From: Mycolicibacterium mucogenicum DSM 44124
GTDB taxonomy: Bacteria > Actinomycetota > Actinomycetes > Mycobacteriales > Mycobacteriaceae
Length of the DNA stretch: 64,000 nucleotides
Assembly: GCF_005670685.2 (NCBI RefSeq)
Contig: NZ_CP062008.1
Coordinates: 4,836,001-4,900,000 of the forward strand
Reading direction: 5' to 3'
This document shows, in pieces, positions 7,677 through 17,239 of the stretch. A program made the translations under genes and the position numbers. Position 1 is the stretch's first letter, and each line of letters starts with the position of its first letter. Under the pieces are notes generated by a model. That model did not search any database. It worked only from the letters and a program-made list of their open reading frames with translations, and was not told the origin of the DNA.

Positions 7677-8727
7677 CCGACCGCGCGAACCCGACGATGT
7701 CGCGGACGGTGGCGGCGAAGACGTCGGGCATGGCGCCGGCGAGCAGGATGTCACCGGCATGGCAGGTGCCCGCGACGATGCGCCCGACGACGCTGACGCC
7801 GGCGGCGGCCAGCCTGCGGTAGTAGATCAGGACCTCGTCGCGCAGCGGGTCGAGCTCGTTGACCGAAATGACATGCGGCGGAAGGCCTTCCAGCTCCACA
7901 TCGGTCGCCACCCCGGCCCAGCAGGTGCCGTCCTGCGCGTGCTCCTGGTCCGGGTCGTAGATCGAACCCAGCAGAGCCAGTTGCAGGCAGCTGATGAAGT
8001 ACCCGTCGTTCTCCCGCAGCGACGGCAGGTCGTCGGCCTCCTCCAGCCACCGGTTGGAGATGTACGGGCACTGGGCGTAGACGCCGGCGATCTCGCCGAT
8101 CCAGCCTTCCCGCTTGGCTTTCAGCGCGACCGTCAGCGTCAGGTTGCCGCCGCCGGACTCCCCCGACACGATGAGGTGGCTGATCCCGAGCTCGGCCTTG
8201 TTCGCCGCCGTCCACCGCACGGCCGCGGCGCAGTCGTTGAGGCCGGCCGGGAAGGGGTACGGGCCGAGGGCGCCGCCCGAGTTGCGGAACTCGACGCCGA
8301 TGACGACAAGGCCTGCCGCCGCGAGGCTTTCGCGCAGCCGGACGTACTGGATGTCCGCAGCGCTGAGGATCGCCATCCCGCCGCCGTGCAGGTGCACGAG
8401 CGCAGGCAACGGGCCGGTCGCGTCGGTGGGCCGGCTGATGAACAGGGTGATCTCATTGCCGTCGACGCCGGTGATGGTCGTCGTCGTGGTGGTGACGCCC
8501 TCGGGCGCCGGGACCTGCTCTCCCAAGATCTTCAGGACGGCGCCGGTCCCCTGTTCGGCGAAGTTCGAGAACTCCACGAGCTGCGCCAGTGGCGCGTCGA
8601 CCGTCAGTGGCGGTGCCGGCAGTACGCCGTCCATGCCGAACGCGGCGAGGGCCTTGACCATGCGGGGGTCAGAGCGCCGGTCGGTGCCGATGGTGCAGTC
8701 AGGGTCAGCGAGGCGTCCATAGGGCAT
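7669..8727 (-). CDS. Alpha/beta hydrolase, hormone-sensitive-lipase type
   Basis: A 352-residue serine esterase or lipase. It has the oxyanion motif HGGG (~123-126), nucleophile elbow GESGGGN (~195), the acid in NELDPLRDE (~294) and the histidine in GTCHAGD (~327). The open frame extends upstream to 8793 through a perfect hairpin, so the ATG at 8727 (MPYGRLADPD) is chosen. No signal peptide is visible, so it is probably cytosolic. It is convergent with menJ, overlapping it by 8 bases. The substrate is unknown. Confidence 0.87.
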   Translation of the reverse strand: MPYGRLADPDCTIGTDRRSDPRMVKALAAFGMDGVLPAPPLTVDAPLAQLVEFSNFAEQGTGAVLKILGEQVPAPEGVTTTTTTITGVDGNEITLFISRPTDATGPLPALVHLHGGGMAILSAADIQYVRLRESLAAAGLVVIGVEFRNSGGALGPYPFPAGLNDCAAAVRWTAANKAELGISHLIVSGESGGGNLTLTVALKAKREGWIGEIAGVYAQCPYISNRWLEEADDLPSLRENDGYFISCLQLALLGSIYDPDQEHAQDGTCWAGVATDVELEGLPPHVISVNELDPLRDEVLIYYRRLAAAGVSVVGRIVAGTCHAGDILLAGAMPDVFAATVRDIVGFARSVS

Positions 8728-8750
8728 GGCCTCATCTTGGTGCACAAAGT

Positions 8751-8791
8751 GAACTTGGTCGCGACTTTCCGAAAAAGTCGCGACCAAGTTC
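8751..8791. terminator. Long perfect hairpin downstream of ppnP
   Basis: 18-bp perfect arms beginning GAACTTGGTCGCGACTTT with a 5-base loop. It lies between the ppnP stop and the hydrolase start on the same strand, so it should end the ppnP transcript. Confidence 0.7.
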
Positions 8792-8806
8792 AACGTGGGC
8801 GGAAAG

Positions 8807-9091
8807 TTACCGGTATTCGCAGAGGTAGGCGGTCTCGACCTCGACCCGGACGCCGAACTTGCTGTCGGCGGGCACGGTGAATTGCGTTCCGGCGGCGAAG
8901 GTTTCCCACTCGTCGCTGCCGGGCAGTTTGACGGTCAGGGCGCCGGACACCACGTGCATGATCTCGAGGCTCGAGGTGCCGAATTCGTATTCGCCGACGG
9001 CCATGACGCCGACGGTCGCGGGGCCCTCGGCGGGCGCGAATGCGATCGATGCGACCTTGCCATCGAAGTACTCATTGACCTTGAACAACAC
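8807..9091 (-). CDS. ppnP: Pyrimidine/purine nucleoside phosphorylase PpnP (YaiE-like)
   Basis: A 94-residue single-cupin protein. The opening [16 protein letters not shown] and the later [16 protein letters not shown] and [14 protein letters not shown] match the YaiE/UPF0345 family. The E. coli member phosphorolyses several nucleosides to free base and ribose-1-phosphate. Length is normal for the family. The gene stands alone between two hairpins (8751-8791 and 9172-9200), implying its own promoter in the ~80 bp upstream, where I could not fix the elements. Confidence 0.88.
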   Translation of the reverse strand: MLFKVNEYFDGKVASIAFAPAEGPATVGVMAVGEYEFGTSSLEIMHVVSGALTVKLPGSDEWETFAAGTQFTVPADSKFGVRVEVETAYLCEYR

Positions 9092-9171
9092 ATCTCCTCG
9101 AACTCAGGTGAGGGGCCAGAATATCCGGCGGCCGTGGGGGCCCTCCCTTGGCATGTTCGGTTGGGAGGCGG

Positions 9172-9200
9172 CAACTTTCCTTGACCGTCAAGGAAAGTTG
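9172..9200. terminator. Palindrome of a dispersed repeat family, downstream of the CobW gene
   Basis: CAACTTTCCTTGAC and its exact complement flank a single base. The same palindrome, with one arm mismatch and a related right flank (ACGGCT, then GATCGAA), recurs at 58661-58688. In both places it follows a gene end. Confidence 0.65.
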
Positions 9201-9269
9201 ACGGCTCCAGATCGAATGTGTGACCGAAGAGCCGACACGCCCAGGGCCGAACACGCCGATCCCGTCGGC

Positions 9270-10202
9270 TCAGACCACGTACTTGTGGACGCCGAGGATC
9301 GCGTTCTCGTCGGCCGGTTCGGTGGTGCACTCGTGCAGCGCCGCCCGCACCTCGTCGGTGTCCATGCCGGTGCCGATGCACACCAGTTGGGTGCCGGTGC
9401 CGCGGCGCTTCTGCAGCCGCAGGGAGCCGCCCACCAGCTGCAGCAGGTACCGGTGTCCGGCACCGAAATCGACGAAACCCTTTGCCCGATAAAGGCCTTC
9501 GGGCCGGTCGCGCAGCAGCGCCAGCAACCGGCGCGGGTTCAGCACGTCGCCGGTGGTGTATTCGACGGACTGGTAGACGGGATGGTCGTGGTCGTGCTCG
9601 TCGTGCAGCAGCTCGTCGAACGACAACTGGGCCTGCGGGGCACGCTCGGGGATGTCGATCAGCAGCGTCGGGTCGATCCGCGCGAAATCGGTGGGCTGCA
9701 CCGGAACTCGCGGATTCTGTGCGCGAATGCTGGCCAGCACGTCATCGATGTCGGTGGCCTCGGAGGCCCGGTTCAGCACCACGAGGTCGGCGACCGGCAA
9801 CCCGTGCCCGAACTCCGGCTCGGTCGCGCTGACCACCAGGATCAGGCCGGCGTAGTGGAAGTCCTCGGAGTCGGCCGTCATGATGGTGCGCGCCACCGCG
9901 GGCGGCTCGGCGACACCGCTGGCCTCCACCACGATCAGATCCAGTGCCGGGCGGACGGAGGCCAGCTTGCCCAGCATCTCGGCCACCTCACCGTCCTCGG
10001 CGACGCAGCAGATGCACCCGTTGGACAGTGACGCCATGGCGTCGACCTGACCGGCGACCAGCATCGCGTCGATGTTGACGGACCCGAAGTCGTTGACCAG
10101 CACGCCGATTCGCGCGCCGCGGCCGTTACGCAGCAGGTGGTTCAGCAGCGTGGTCTTGCCCGCGCCGAGGAAGCCGGCGACCGCGAGGACGGGAATACTC
10201 AC
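9270..10202 (-). CDS. CobW/COG0523-family GTP-binding metallochaperone
   Basis: A 310-residue G3E-family GTPase. Walker A is GFLGAGKTT (~9-17), the metal-binding CxCC motif is GCICC (~62-66), the Walker B region precedes EASGVAEP, and a histidine cluster HDEHDHDH lies near 210. The CobW C-terminal domain follows. The guanine-specificity motif is degenerate (LNRAS instead of NKxD). The family delivers zinc or cobalt to client enzymes; the metal here is unknown. The GTG start overlaps the menG stop (GTGA), so its translation is coupled to menG. Confidence 0.88.
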   Translation of the reverse strand: MSIPVLAVAGFLGAGKTTLLNHLLRNGRGARIGVLVNDFGSVNIDAMLVAGQVDAMASLSNGCICCVAEDGEVAEMLGKLASVRPALDLIVVEASGVAEPPAVARTIMTADSEDFHYAGLILVVSATEPEFGHGLPVADLVVLNRASEATDIDDVLASIRAQNPRVPVQPTDFARIDPTLLIDIPERAPQAQLSFDELLHDEHDHDHPVYQSVEYTTGDVLNPRRLLALLRDRPEGLYRAKGFVDFGAGHRYLLQLVGGSLRLQKRRGTGTQLVCIGTGMDTDEVRAALHECTTEPADENAILGVHKYVV

Positions 10203-10885
10203 GGCTTGATGGCGGCGTGCAGCGCGACGATCCCTCCGGTCAGGTTGCGCCAGCGCACCTGCGACCAGCCGGCCGCCTCGATCTTGCGGGCCAGGTCGTC
10301 CTGGTCGGGCCAGGCCCGGATGGACTCGGCGAGGTAGACGTAGGCCTCGGGGTTGGACGACACCGCGGTGGCCATCGTCGGGAGCGCCTTCATCAGGTAC
10401 TCCTTGTAGGCCGTCGCGAAGAGGCGGTTGGTCGGCGTGGAGAACTCGCACACCACCAGGCGGCCGCCGGGCCGGGTCACGCGGGCCATCTCGCGCAGGC
10501 CGGCGCTGAAATCGACGACGTTGCGCAGCCCGAAGCTGATGGTCACCGCGTCGAAGACGCCGTCGTCGAACGGCAGCCGGGTGGCATCACCGGCCACCTT
10601 CGGGACCTTGCGGGCCGAGCCCGCGGCCAGCATGCCGACCGAGAAGTCACAGGCCACGCACCAGGCGCCCGACGTCGCGAGCTCGACGGTCGACACCGCG
10701 GTGCCGGCAGCCAGGTCCAGAACCTTGTCACCTGGGCCGATACCCAGGGCCGCGCGCGTCTGCCGCCGCCAGAACCGGTCCTGCCCCAGGGACAGCACGG
10801 TGTTGGTGATGTCATAGCGACGGGCGACGCCGTCGAACATCGACGCAACCTCGTGCGGATCCTTCTCCAATGACGCGCGACTCAC
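10199..10885 (-). CDS. menG: Demethylmenaquinone methyltransferase MenG (UbiE)
   Basis: A 228-residue class I SAM methyltransferase catalysing the last ring methylation of menaquinone. UbiE signatures are present: [13 protein letters not shown] (~16-28), the SAM motif [12 protein letters not shown] (~55-66), [10 protein letters not shown] and [10 protein letters not shown] (~115). The GTG at 10885 is preceded by TAGCGT and seven bases, with no ribosome site, so it is probably leaderless. It is the first gene of an operon with the CobW protein and is divergent from an SDR gene. The M. tuberculosis counterpart is Rv0558. Confidence 0.94.
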   Translation of the reverse strand: MSRASLEKDPHEVASMFDGVARRYDITNTVLSLGQDRFWRRQTRAALGIGPGDKVLDLAAGTAVSTVELATSGAWCVACDFSVGMLAAGSARKVPKVAGDATRLPFDDGVFDAVTISFGLRNVVDFSAGLREMARVTRPGGRLVVCEFSTPTNRLFATAYKEYLMKALPTMATAVSSNPEAYVYLAESIRAWPDQDDLARKIEAAGWSQVRWRNLTGGIVALHAAIKP

Positions 10886-10892
10886 GGATATG

Positions 10893-10898
10893 ACGCTA
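10893..10898 (-). promoter_or_regulatory. -10 element of menG (leaderless)
   Basis: TAGCGT on the minus strand, seven bases before the GTG start. There is no Shine-Dalgarno sequence in the interval. Confidence 0.45.
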
Positions 10899-10969
10899 CC
10901 GGCTGCTCCAGAGCCCCGCGTCTGCGGCGGGGCGGGAATGCAACGGGCGCTTCGGGAGCTGTAAGCCGC

Positions 10970-11794
10970 ATGGGGACAAAAGTCTGGTTCATCACGGGTA
11001 CATCGCGCGGTTTCGGTCGCGAGTGGACGGCTGCGGCGCTCGAGCGCGGAGACAAGGTGGCCGCGACGGCGCGGGACGTGTCGACGCTCGACGACCTGGT
11101 GGCCAAGTACGGCGACGCGCTGCTGCCCATCGCGCTCGACGTCACCGACCGCGACGCCGACTTCGCCGCGGTGAAGACGGCGCATGAGCATTTCGGCCGG
11201 TTGGACGTCGTCGTCAACAACGCGGGTTACGGCCAGTTCGGCTTCGTCGAGGAGCTGTCGGAGGCCGAGGCGCGGGATCAGATCGAAACCAACGTCTTCG
11301 GCGCGCTGTGGATCACACAGGCCACACTGCCGTACCTTCGTGCGCAGGGCAGCGGGCACATCATCCAGGTGTCCTCGATCGGCGGCATCAGCGCGTTCGC
11401 CGGCCTCGGCGCCTACCACGCGTCGAAGTGGGCGCTCGAGGGTTTCTCGCAGTCGCTGGCCGCCGAGGTGGAACGGTTCGGGATTCACGTCACGCTCATC
11501 GAGCCCGGCGGATTCTCGACGGATTGGAGCGGCGCGTCGGCCAAGCGGACCACCGAACTCGAGGCGTACGACGGGCTGCGGGCGGACGTCGCCCGCTGGC
11601 GCAGCGAGCGCAACGCGGTGCCGGGCAACCCGGAGGCGTCAGCGGCCGCGGTGCTCAAGATCGTCGATGCCGAAAAGCCGCCGCTGCGAGTCTTTTTCGG
11701 TAGCGCACCGCTGCAGATCGCCAAGACCGACTACGAAAACCGGTTGCGCACTTGGGAAGAGTGGCAGCCGGTGTCCGAGCTGGCCCAGGGCTGA
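10970..11794 (+). CDS. Short-chain dehydrogenase/reductase
   Basis: A 274-residue classical SDR. The cofactor motif is [10 protein letters not shown] (~9-18), with an arginine at the end of strand 2 (TARDVST) that suggests NADP(H). NNAGYG follows at ~83, with catalytic Ser in VSSIGG (~139) and YHASK (~152-156). The C-terminal [16 protein letters not shown] resembles the oxidoreductases that act on small carbonyls. A 91-codon gene of unknown function begins 14 bases downstream, probably co-transcribed. The substrate is unknown. Confidence 0.9.
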   Translation: MGTKVWFITGTSRGFGREWTAAALERGDKVAATARDVSTLDDLVAKYGDALLPIALDVTDRDADFAAVKTAHEHFGRLDVVVNNAGYGQFGFVEELSEAEARDQIETNVFGALWITQATLPYLRAQGSGHIIQVSSIGGISAFAGLGAYHASKWALEGFSQSLAAEVERFGIHVTLIEPGGFSTDWSGASAKRTTELEAYDGLRADVARWRSERNAVPGNPEASAAAVLKIVDAEKPPLRVFFGSAPLQIAKTDYENRLRTWEEWQPVSELAQG

Positions 11795-11808
11795 CCGAAG
11801 GAACTCCG

Positions 11809-12084
11809 ATGGCGGGACTGAAATTCGTCCGACGGGACGACGGGTTGACCTACGAGTTCGCCGAAGACGGCGAGGCACACGGGTTTCCGTCGTACAAGCG
11901 GGTCGACCTGGACATCTGGTGCCGGCGACTGCCGCACTTCGGGTGGGTGGTGTGCACCGAATTGGGCGCGGTGTCGAGCCGCCCGTTCGACCACGCGGGG
12001 TTCGGTTACCTGCCACCCGAGGGTACGTGGGTGAGTCGCAAGGACGATCGGTCGTACATCTACGACCTCGTCCACGTGAGCTGA
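11809..12084 (+). CDS. Small conserved-looking protein of unknown function
   Basis: 91 residues starting MAGLKFVRRD with a GAAGGAA ribosome site seven bases upstream; a longer in-frame start (11752) lies inside the SDR gene and is not used. It is rich in aromatics and charged residues (DIWCRRLPHFGWVVC, SYIYDLVH), with no signal peptide or membrane segment. I do not recognise the family. Placement 14 bases after an SDR gene suggests co-transcription. Confidence 0.72.
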   Translation: MAGLKFVRRDDGLTYEFAEDGEAHGFPSYKRVDLDIWCRRLPHFGWVVCTELGAVSSRPFDHAGFGYLPPEGTWVSRKDDRSYIYDLVHVS

Positions 12085-12092
12085 AGTCCTGC

Positions 12093-12215
12093 CGAGCGTG
12101 CGTGTCTACGCACGGCACGCCGGTCGACACGTGCAGATTCGTCACTCTCGGTAGCCGCGAGCGGCACTTGAGTGCACACCAAATACGGCGTGTCACAGGC
12201 AAACACGCACGCTCG
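12093..12215. repeat. Structured intergenic element with 13-bp inverted ends
   Basis: CGAGCGTGCGTGT (12093-12105) pairs with ACACGCACGCTCG (12203-12215). Inside, GGCACGCCG and CGGCGTGTC can extend the stem. The 172-bp gap between the convergent small gene and mgtA holds nothing else. It may be a terminator-like or small mobile hairpin element. Confidence 0.5.
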
Positions 12216-12256
12216 CGGGAGAGTGGAGGAGCGACAGCGCGGCTTGCGGGAGCGCG

Positions 12257-13384
12257 TCAGGCGGCGAGGGCGCGGCGCTCGCCGAGGACGGCGGCGTAAT
12301 GCCCGAGCAGTTCGTCGCACACCGCGGGCCAGGTGCGGCCGAGCACGCTGCGGCGGGCGGCGAGCGAGTAGCGGGACCGCTCGGCGAGCAGGTGGTCGAC
12401 CGCGGCCGGCAGCGCCCCCTCGAAATCCGCTACCGGCAAGAGCAATCCGGTGTGCATGGGTGTCACCAGGTCACGCGGGCCGCCGGCATCCGGCGCGATG
12501 ACCGGCAGGCCCGACGCCATGGCTTCCTGCACCGCCTGACAGAACGTCTCGTGCTCCCCCGGGTGCACGAACACGTCCATGCTGGCGTATGCCGTGGCCA
12601 GTTCCCGGCCGTACAGCGCGCCAGTGAAAACTGCTGTGGGCAAGAGCTTTTCGAGCTTGGGTTGATCGATACCCTCACCGACCACCACGAGCTGCAGATC
12701 GTCGCGGCCCGCCAGCGCGGCCAGCCGTTCGACGTGCTTCTCCGGTGCCAGCCGGCCGACGAAGCCCACCACCGGCTTGCCCTCGGGCGACCACTGCGCG
12801 CGCAGCGCGGCACTGCGAGCCGACGGCGCGAAACCGGTGACGTCGACGCCCCGACCCCACTTGTACACACGCGGAATCCGATGGGTGACAAGGTCTTCCA
12901 TCGTCGCGCTGGACGGCGCGAGCGTCCGGTCGGCGCGCGAGTGCAAGTGCCGGTTCCAGGCCCATGCGGTCTTCGTCATCATGCCGACGCCGTAGCTCTG
13001 CGCGAAACCGGCGATGTCGGTCTGGAACACCGCGACGGTCGGGATGCCGAGGAAACGCGCGGCGTGCAGGCCGCCGTAGCCCAGCAGGGCCGGCGATGCC
13101 AGGTGCACCACGTCGGGCCGAAAGTCGCGCAGTACCCGCACCATTCGCGGCCGCGGCACCCCCAGCGGCAACGACGTCACCTTCGGGAACATCCGGGACG
13201 GGATGCGGTGCACGGGCACATCGCCGTGGAAAGTGTCCGCGGGCTTTTCACCCCGAGGCGTGTCGGGCGCGATGACCAGCGCCTCGTGGCCGTTCCGGTG
13301 GAGGTGCTCCAGCACCCGGAGCACCGAATTGGTGACGCCGTTGACATTCGGGAGAAAAGACTCCGCCACGATCGCAACTCGCAC
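12257..13384 (-). CDS. mgtA: GDP-mannose-dependent alpha-mannosyltransferase MgtA (GT4)
   Basis: A 375-residue GT-B glycosyltransferase. The N-terminal [21 protein letters not shown] (2-22) and [21 protein letters not shown] (~130) match M. tuberculosis MgtA (Rv0557). The C-terminal donor site is [22 protein letters not shown] (~275-296). MgtA mannosylates glucuronosyl-diacylglycerol in the mycobacterial envelope. The GTG at 13384 gives the expected length (M. tuberculosis ~378); a longer frame to 13453 adds 23 unlike residues. It is divergent from a lipoprotein gene. Confidence 0.92.
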   Translation of the reverse strand: MRVAIVAESFLPNVNGVTNSVLRVLEHLHRNGHEALVIAPDTPRGEKPADTFHGDVPVHRIPSRMFPKVTSLPLGVPRPRMVRVLRDFRPDVVHLASPALLGYGGLHAARFLGIPTVAVFQTDIAGFAQSYGVGMMTKTAWAWNRHLHSRADRTLAPSSATMEDLVTHRIPRVYKWGRGVDVTGFAPSARSAALRAQWSPEGKPVVGFVGRLAPEKHVERLAALAGRDDLQLVVVGEGIDQPKLEKLLPTAVFTGALYGRELATAYASMDVFVHPGEHETFCQAVQEAMASGLPVIAPDAGGPRDLVTPMHTGLLLPVADFEGALPAAVDHLLAERSRYSLAARRSVLGRTWPAVCDELLGHYAAVLGERRALAA

Positions 13385-13506
13385 ACCTGCAGGCTGGCAG
13401 CGCAGCCTGACCGTCAGGTGACCGTCAGGGATCCGCGACGCGAAGACACGCACAACTCGGGTACCACCGGTATCGTCTGTCGCACCGCGGCGAGAAAGGG
13501 GTCGGC

Positions 13507-14190
13507 ATGCGTCTACCTCGGCTGATCCTTGTTCTGGCCACCGCGCTGGCGCTTCTCACCGCGTCAACCGGCTGCGGCCGCACCGTCACCGGATCGGCAC
13601 TGCGCGACCCGGATCTACCGGGTGTCGCCCTCACCGCGGACGGCTTCGGCATCATCGCCGGCCGGCCCGACGCCCCCGCGCAGATCGAGGTGTACACCGA
13701 GCCGCAGTGCACCCACTGCGCCCACCTGCAGGACACCGACGGGCCGGAGCTGAAGAGCCTGATCGCCCTCGGCCTGCTGACCGTCACCTACCGCCCGGTG
13801 ACGTTCCTCGACACCGCGTACGGCTATTCGGCCAAGGTCGCCAACGCGATGTTCCTGGCCGCCGAGCACGGCACGTCCGCGCCGGCGCTGCAGGCGTACG
13901 TCGCGACGCTGTGGGGCCACCAGAATCCGGGCGGGTCGGCACCGTCGGACGGTCAGCTGGCGGGGTGGGCCGCCGACTCGGGCGTCAGCGCCGAGGCCGT
14001 GACCACCATCCAGTCCGGTGAACACGCCGTCGACACCGACGAGATGACCATCACCAACGAGACCCGGCTGCAGGAAATCCGCGACGGCGACGCCGGCACC
14101 CCGACGGTCTACGACCTCACCGGCAACACCGTGGTGGACATCCAGGAAACCGGGTGGCTCGCGAAGCTGACCGCCGGCCGCCAGACCTAA
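13507..14190 (+). CDS. Lipoprotein with DsbA/thioredoxin-like fold
   Basis: 227 residues. The N-terminal signal peptide ([19 protein letters not shown]) ends in a lipobox-like STGC at ~20-23, followed by GRTVTGSAL, so the protein is probably anchored outside the membrane. The thioredoxin motif is CTHC in [11 protein letters not shown] (~65), and a cis-proline loop is suggested by AGTPTVYDL (~198). It belongs to the DsbA-like oxidoreductase group that handles disulfides of exported proteins. The ribosome site is AGAAAGGGG. Its end overlaps the convergent membrane gene by 4 bases. Confidence 0.87.
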   Translation: MRLPRLILVLATALALLTASTGCGRTVTGSALRDPDLPGVALTADGFGIIAGRPDAPAQIEVYTEPQCTHCAHLQDTDGPELKSLIALGLLTVTYRPVTFLDTAYGYSAKVANAMFLAAEHGTSAPALQAYVATLWGHQNPGGSAPSDGQLAGWAADSGVSAEAVTTIQSGEHAVDTDEMTITNETRLQEIRDGDAGTPTVYDLTGNTVVDIQETGWLAKLTAGRQT

Positions 14191-14690
14191 CCCAGCCGGC
14201 GCTGCACGAGATTCACGATGCCGAGCAGCGCGCCCGCGACCAACCAGCCCACAACTGCGATCGAGCCGGCCGGGATGACGGCCAGCGACGCGTTGCGGTT
14301 CTGCACCCGCACCAGGTCCGGGTTGCTGCGGTCGTACTCGACGTAGATGCGCATGCCGGTCTCGAGTTCGGACGGGTACAGCACGCCCAGCTCGGGCCGG
14401 TAGGTGACGCGGTCGGGCGTCACGAACTCGATGGTGGAGCGCCGCGGACCGGCCGAGAGCACCTCGGCGGCCGCCGTGCCCATGTTGTGCTCGATCTGCT
14501 GATCGTTGCGCCACGCCCCGAGCACCAGCAGCACCGACTGCAGGGTCACCAGACAGCCCATGATGACGATGCCGATCCGGATCCGCCGGATGACGCGCTG
14601 CGACCGGGTCTCCTTACCGTCGCCGAAGACCCGCAGAATCAGGTTGTCCCACAACGTGTTCAACCTGCAGCGCAGGGATTCGGGAATCAC
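14187..14690 (-). CDS. DUF3592-type membrane protein (Rv0556-like)
   Basis: 167 residues. Two membrane spans (~33-55 and ~138-162) enclose an extracytoplasmic loop with [24 protein letters not shown], the DUF3592 pattern in mycobacteria. Function is unknown. The GTG start overlaps the menD stop (GTGA), so translation is coupled to menD. The order menD-Rv0556-mgtA is conserved with M. tuberculosis. Confidence 0.85.
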   Translation of the reverse strand: MIPESLRCRLNTLWDNLILRVFGDGKETRSQRVIRRIRIGIVIMGCLVTLQSVLLVLGAWRNDQQIEHNMGTAAAEVLSAGPRRSTIEFVTPDRVTYRPELGVLYPSELETGMRIYVEYDRSNPDLVRVQNRNASLAVIPAGSIAVVGWLVAGALLGIVNLVQRRLG

Positions 14691-16336
14691 GGCGCGGCCT
14701 TGATCGCCGCCCGTATCGATGCGTGCAGCGCCCGCAGGGTGGACCGGTCGGCCTTGACCTCCAGCACGCGCATCCCCTCGAACGGTTCGCGCAGCGCGGC
14801 GGCCAGTCCGTCGGCCTCCACCTGCCGGCACTCGACGTGGTAGGCCCGGCACAGCGCCGCGACGTCGACGTCGTGCGGGGTGCCGAAGATGCGCGACGAC
14901 ACGTCGGAGAACCGGGGATCGCCCTGCTCCAGCAATTCGAAGATGCCGCCGCCGTTGTCGTTGGAGACCACGATGGTCAGCGCCTTGGGCGTCGGCTCGG
15001 TGGGCCCGATCAGCAGGCCCGAGCTGTCGTGGACGAAGGTCAGGTCACCGATGAGCGCGACGGTCCGGCCCGTGGTGTGGGCGAGCGCGGCGCCGATCGC
15101 CGTCGACACCGTGCCGTCGATACCGGCGACGCCGCGGTTGGACCGCACCGAGATGCCGTGCGAGTTCAGCCCGACGAGCGCGGCGTCACGCACCGGGTTG
15201 GAGGCGCCGAGCACCAACTGGTCGCCGGGCTGCAGGCCGTCGGCGACGGCGGCCGCCACGTGCAGGCCGGTGGTCAGTTCGTAGGCCGCGAGCTGGTCGC
15301 GCACCGCGTGCTCGGCGCGGGCGTTGGCGTCGGCGCACTTCGCGAGCCACGACGGATCCGGCGTGCCGGACGTGATGGCCCGCGTGCCGGTGGCCTGCGA
15401 GTTGCCGGACACGTCGGGCCAGCGCGGGCCGGTGGTCAGCGCATAGACGGGCACCGACGGGTCTGCGAGCAGCGCCGACACCGGCCGGTGCAACGTGGGC
15501 CGGCCCAGCATGATCACCTGCTGCGGCCGGACCAGCGACAGTGCCAGCGGGTGCAGCGGGTTGTCCGCCGGGGGCGCGGTCGGTTCGGCGACGGTCGGCA
15601 GGTGCGCGAGGTTCTCGTGCCGCCCCGCGCCGTGCCCGGCGATGACGATGGTGTCGGGCGTCAGGTCGATCTCGAGGGGCTGGTCGAACGTGACGGGCGG
15701 CGTGTAGGTCCACGGCCGGCCGTCGGGGCGTCCTTCCGGGCAATAAGTGGAGCCGTCGACCGTTCCCTCTTTGGTGTCCGGGACCAGCGGCTCCCGCAGC
15801 GGGATGTCGAACTGCACGGGTCCGGCGTTGGCCGAGCGAGAACCCTTGGCGGCCACCAGGACCCGGCACGTCGCCGACCGCCACTGGGCATTGGCCGCGG
15901 CGACGTCGGCCGTCGGCTCGGCCAGGCCGAGGCTGATGGTGGCCCGCACCTGGTTGCCGAAGTAGCCGAGCTGCTCCATGGTCTGGTTGGCGCCGGTGCC
16001 CAGCAGTTCGTAGGGCCGGTTGGCGCTCAGCACGATCAGCGGCACGCGGGCGTAGTTGGCCTCGATCACCGCCGGACCGAGGTTCGCCACCGCGGTGCCC
16101 GACGTCATCGCGATGCACACGGGCGAGCCGGCCGACACTGCGAGGCCGACCGCCAGGTACCCGGCGGTGCGCTCGTCGATACGGACATGCAGCCGCAAGC
16201 GGCCGGCACGGTCGGCGTCGGCCAGCGCGAACGCCAGCGGCGCGTTACGCGAACCGGGGCACAGCACCACATCGCGGACGCCGCCGCGAATCAGTTCGTC
16301 GACGACGACCCGCGCCTGAATCGTCGACGGGTTCAT
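14687..16336 (-). CDS. menD: 2-Succinyl-5-enolpyruvyl-6-hydroxy-3-cyclohexene-1-carboxylate synthase MenD
   Basis: A 549-residue ThDP-dependent enzyme that adds 2-oxoglutarate-derived succinic semialdehyde to isochorismate, the first committed menaquinone step. The N-terminal pyrimidine-binding domain shows [17 protein letters not shown] (~22-38), [11 protein letters not shown] and [14 protein letters not shown]. The C-terminal ThDP motif is [14 protein letters not shown] (~430) followed by [12 protein letters not shown]. Length is normal. The start is ATG at 16336, 21 bases after the bpoC stop; bpoC-menD-DUF3592 form one operon. Confidence 0.96.
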   Translation of the reverse strand: MNPSTIQARVVVDELIRGGVRDVVLCPGSRNAPLAFALADADRAGRLRLHVRIDERTAGYLAVGLAVSAGSPVCIAMTSGTAVANLGPAVIEANYARVPLIVLSANRPYELLGTGANQTMEQLGYFGNQVRATISLGLAEPTADVAAANAQWRSATCRVLVAAKGSRSANAGPVQFDIPLREPLVPDTKEGTVDGSTYCPEGRPDGRPWTYTPPVTFDQPLEIDLTPDTIVIAGHGAGRHENLAHLPTVAEPTAPPADNPLHPLALSLVRPQQVIMLGRPTLHRPVSALLADPSVPVYALTTGPRWPDVSGNSQATGTRAITSGTPDPSWLAKCADANARAEHAVRDQLAAYELTTGLHVAAAVADGLQPGDQLVLGASNPVRDAALVGLNSHGISVRSNRGVAGIDGTVSTAIGAALAHTTGRTVALIGDLTFVHDSSGLLIGPTEPTPKALTIVVSNDNGGGIFELLEQGDPRFSDVSSRIFGTPHDVDVAALCRAYHVECRQVEADGLAAALREPFEGMRVLEVKADRSTLRALHASIRAAIKAAP

Positions 16337-16357
16337 TGCTACAGCGTGTCACAGTGC

Positions 16358-17161
16358 CTAACCGGTCAGCCCCGCCGACGTCGGGTTGGCAGCGAAGAAT
16401 TCCAACATGGCGGCGTTCACCGCATCGGGACGCTCGATGAAGCCGAGGTGCCCGGCGTCGGGGATTTCCAGGTAGCGGCCCAGCGGGATCGCGTCGGCCA
16501 CCTCTTTCGACAGGTGCGGCGGCAGCACGACGTCGTCGGCGAACCCGATCACCTGCACGGGCACCGCGATCTGCTGGTAGGCCGGCAGCCGGTTCGTCTC
16601 GGGCGCGACGGCCAGTTGCGCCCGCAGCCCCGGAGTGGGCTTCGTCGGCCACATGGTGAACATCTCGATCCAGTCCTGGACGGCGCGGTCGTCGTTCAGG
16701 GTCTTGGGTGAAAAGTTCTCCAGCAGACGGTTTTTCGCGTCCACCTCAGGGGGCAGCTCGATGCCGGCGGCGAGCAGCGCGCGCTCGGCCTCGCGGAAGA
16801 ATTTGCGGGCCCGGTCCTCGCGACCGCGCGTGGCCATCAGCACCGCCGACGACACCAGCTCGGGCCGGGCGACCATGAGCTCCTGGGCGATGAACGACCC
16901 CATCGACACCCCGACGACGCGCACCGGGCCGCCGACGACCTTGTTGATCAACGACGCCGTGTCCGCGACCGCCTGGTCGGTGGAGAAGCCGATGGCGTTC
17001 TCGGTCGCGCCGATACCGCGGTTGTCGAACGTGATGCAGCGGAAGCCGGCCCGCTGGAACGCCGGTACCTGGTGCAGGTGCCACGTGCGACCCGCGCCGC
17101 CGCGGCCCGCGATGAACAGCACCGGCTCGCCATTACCGCGCTCGTCATATGCCAGATTCAC
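16358..17161 (-). CDS. bpoC: Alpha/beta hydrolase BpoC
   Basis: A 267-residue alpha/beta hydrolase close to M. tuberculosis BpoC (Rv0554). The opening NLAYDERGNGEPVLFIAG, the nucleophile elbow GVSMGS (~93) and the histidine in DAGHLGF (~242) are all present. BpoC was named as a non-haem peroxidase homologue and its real substrate is unsettled; its place beside menD has suggested a MenH-like role, which is inference. The GTG at 17161 is used because the longer frame to 17230 runs through a hairpin repeat. Confidence 0.88.
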   Translation of the reverse strand: MNLAYDERGNGEPVLFIAGRGGAGRTWHLHQVPAFQRAGFRCITFDNRGIGATENAIGFSTDQAVADTASLINKVVGGPVRVVGVSMGSFIAQELMVARPELVSSAVLMATRGREDRARKFFREAERALLAAGIELPPEVDAKNRLLENFSPKTLNDDRAVQDWIEMFTMWPTKPTPGLRAQLAVAPETNRLPAYQQIAVPVQVIGFADDVVLPPHLSKEVADAIPLGRYLEIPDAGHLGFIERPDAVNAAMLEFFAANPTSAGLTG

Positions 17162-17182
17162 CCGGCCGAGGTTACTGGACCC

Positions 17183-17235
17183 GGGATTTGTGCACGATTT
17201 TCCGCGGTCGGCGCGGAAAATCGTGCACAAATCCC
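17183..17235. terminator. 53-bp hairpin terminating the isonitrile gene block
   Basis: Perfect 24-bp arms beginning GGGATTTGTGCACG with a 5-base loop. The same arms recur exactly at 47793-47845. It lies just after the DJ-1 gene stop, at the end of an 11-kb run of minus-strand genes, and separates it from bpoC. Confidence 0.75.
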
Positions 17236-17239
17236 TCGG

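Noticed and set aside
8728..8793. 22-residue N-terminal extension of the hydrolase
   Set aside because: It is encoded by the perfect hairpin at 8751-8791, which belongs to the intergenic terminator.
14723..16711. 662-residue plus-strand frame opposite menD
   Set aside because: Antisense shadow of a high-GC gene; no recognisable motif or start signal.
17162..17230. N-terminal extension of BpoC
   Set aside because: It would be encoded partly by the repeated 53-bp hairpin, and the family starts at VNLAYD.
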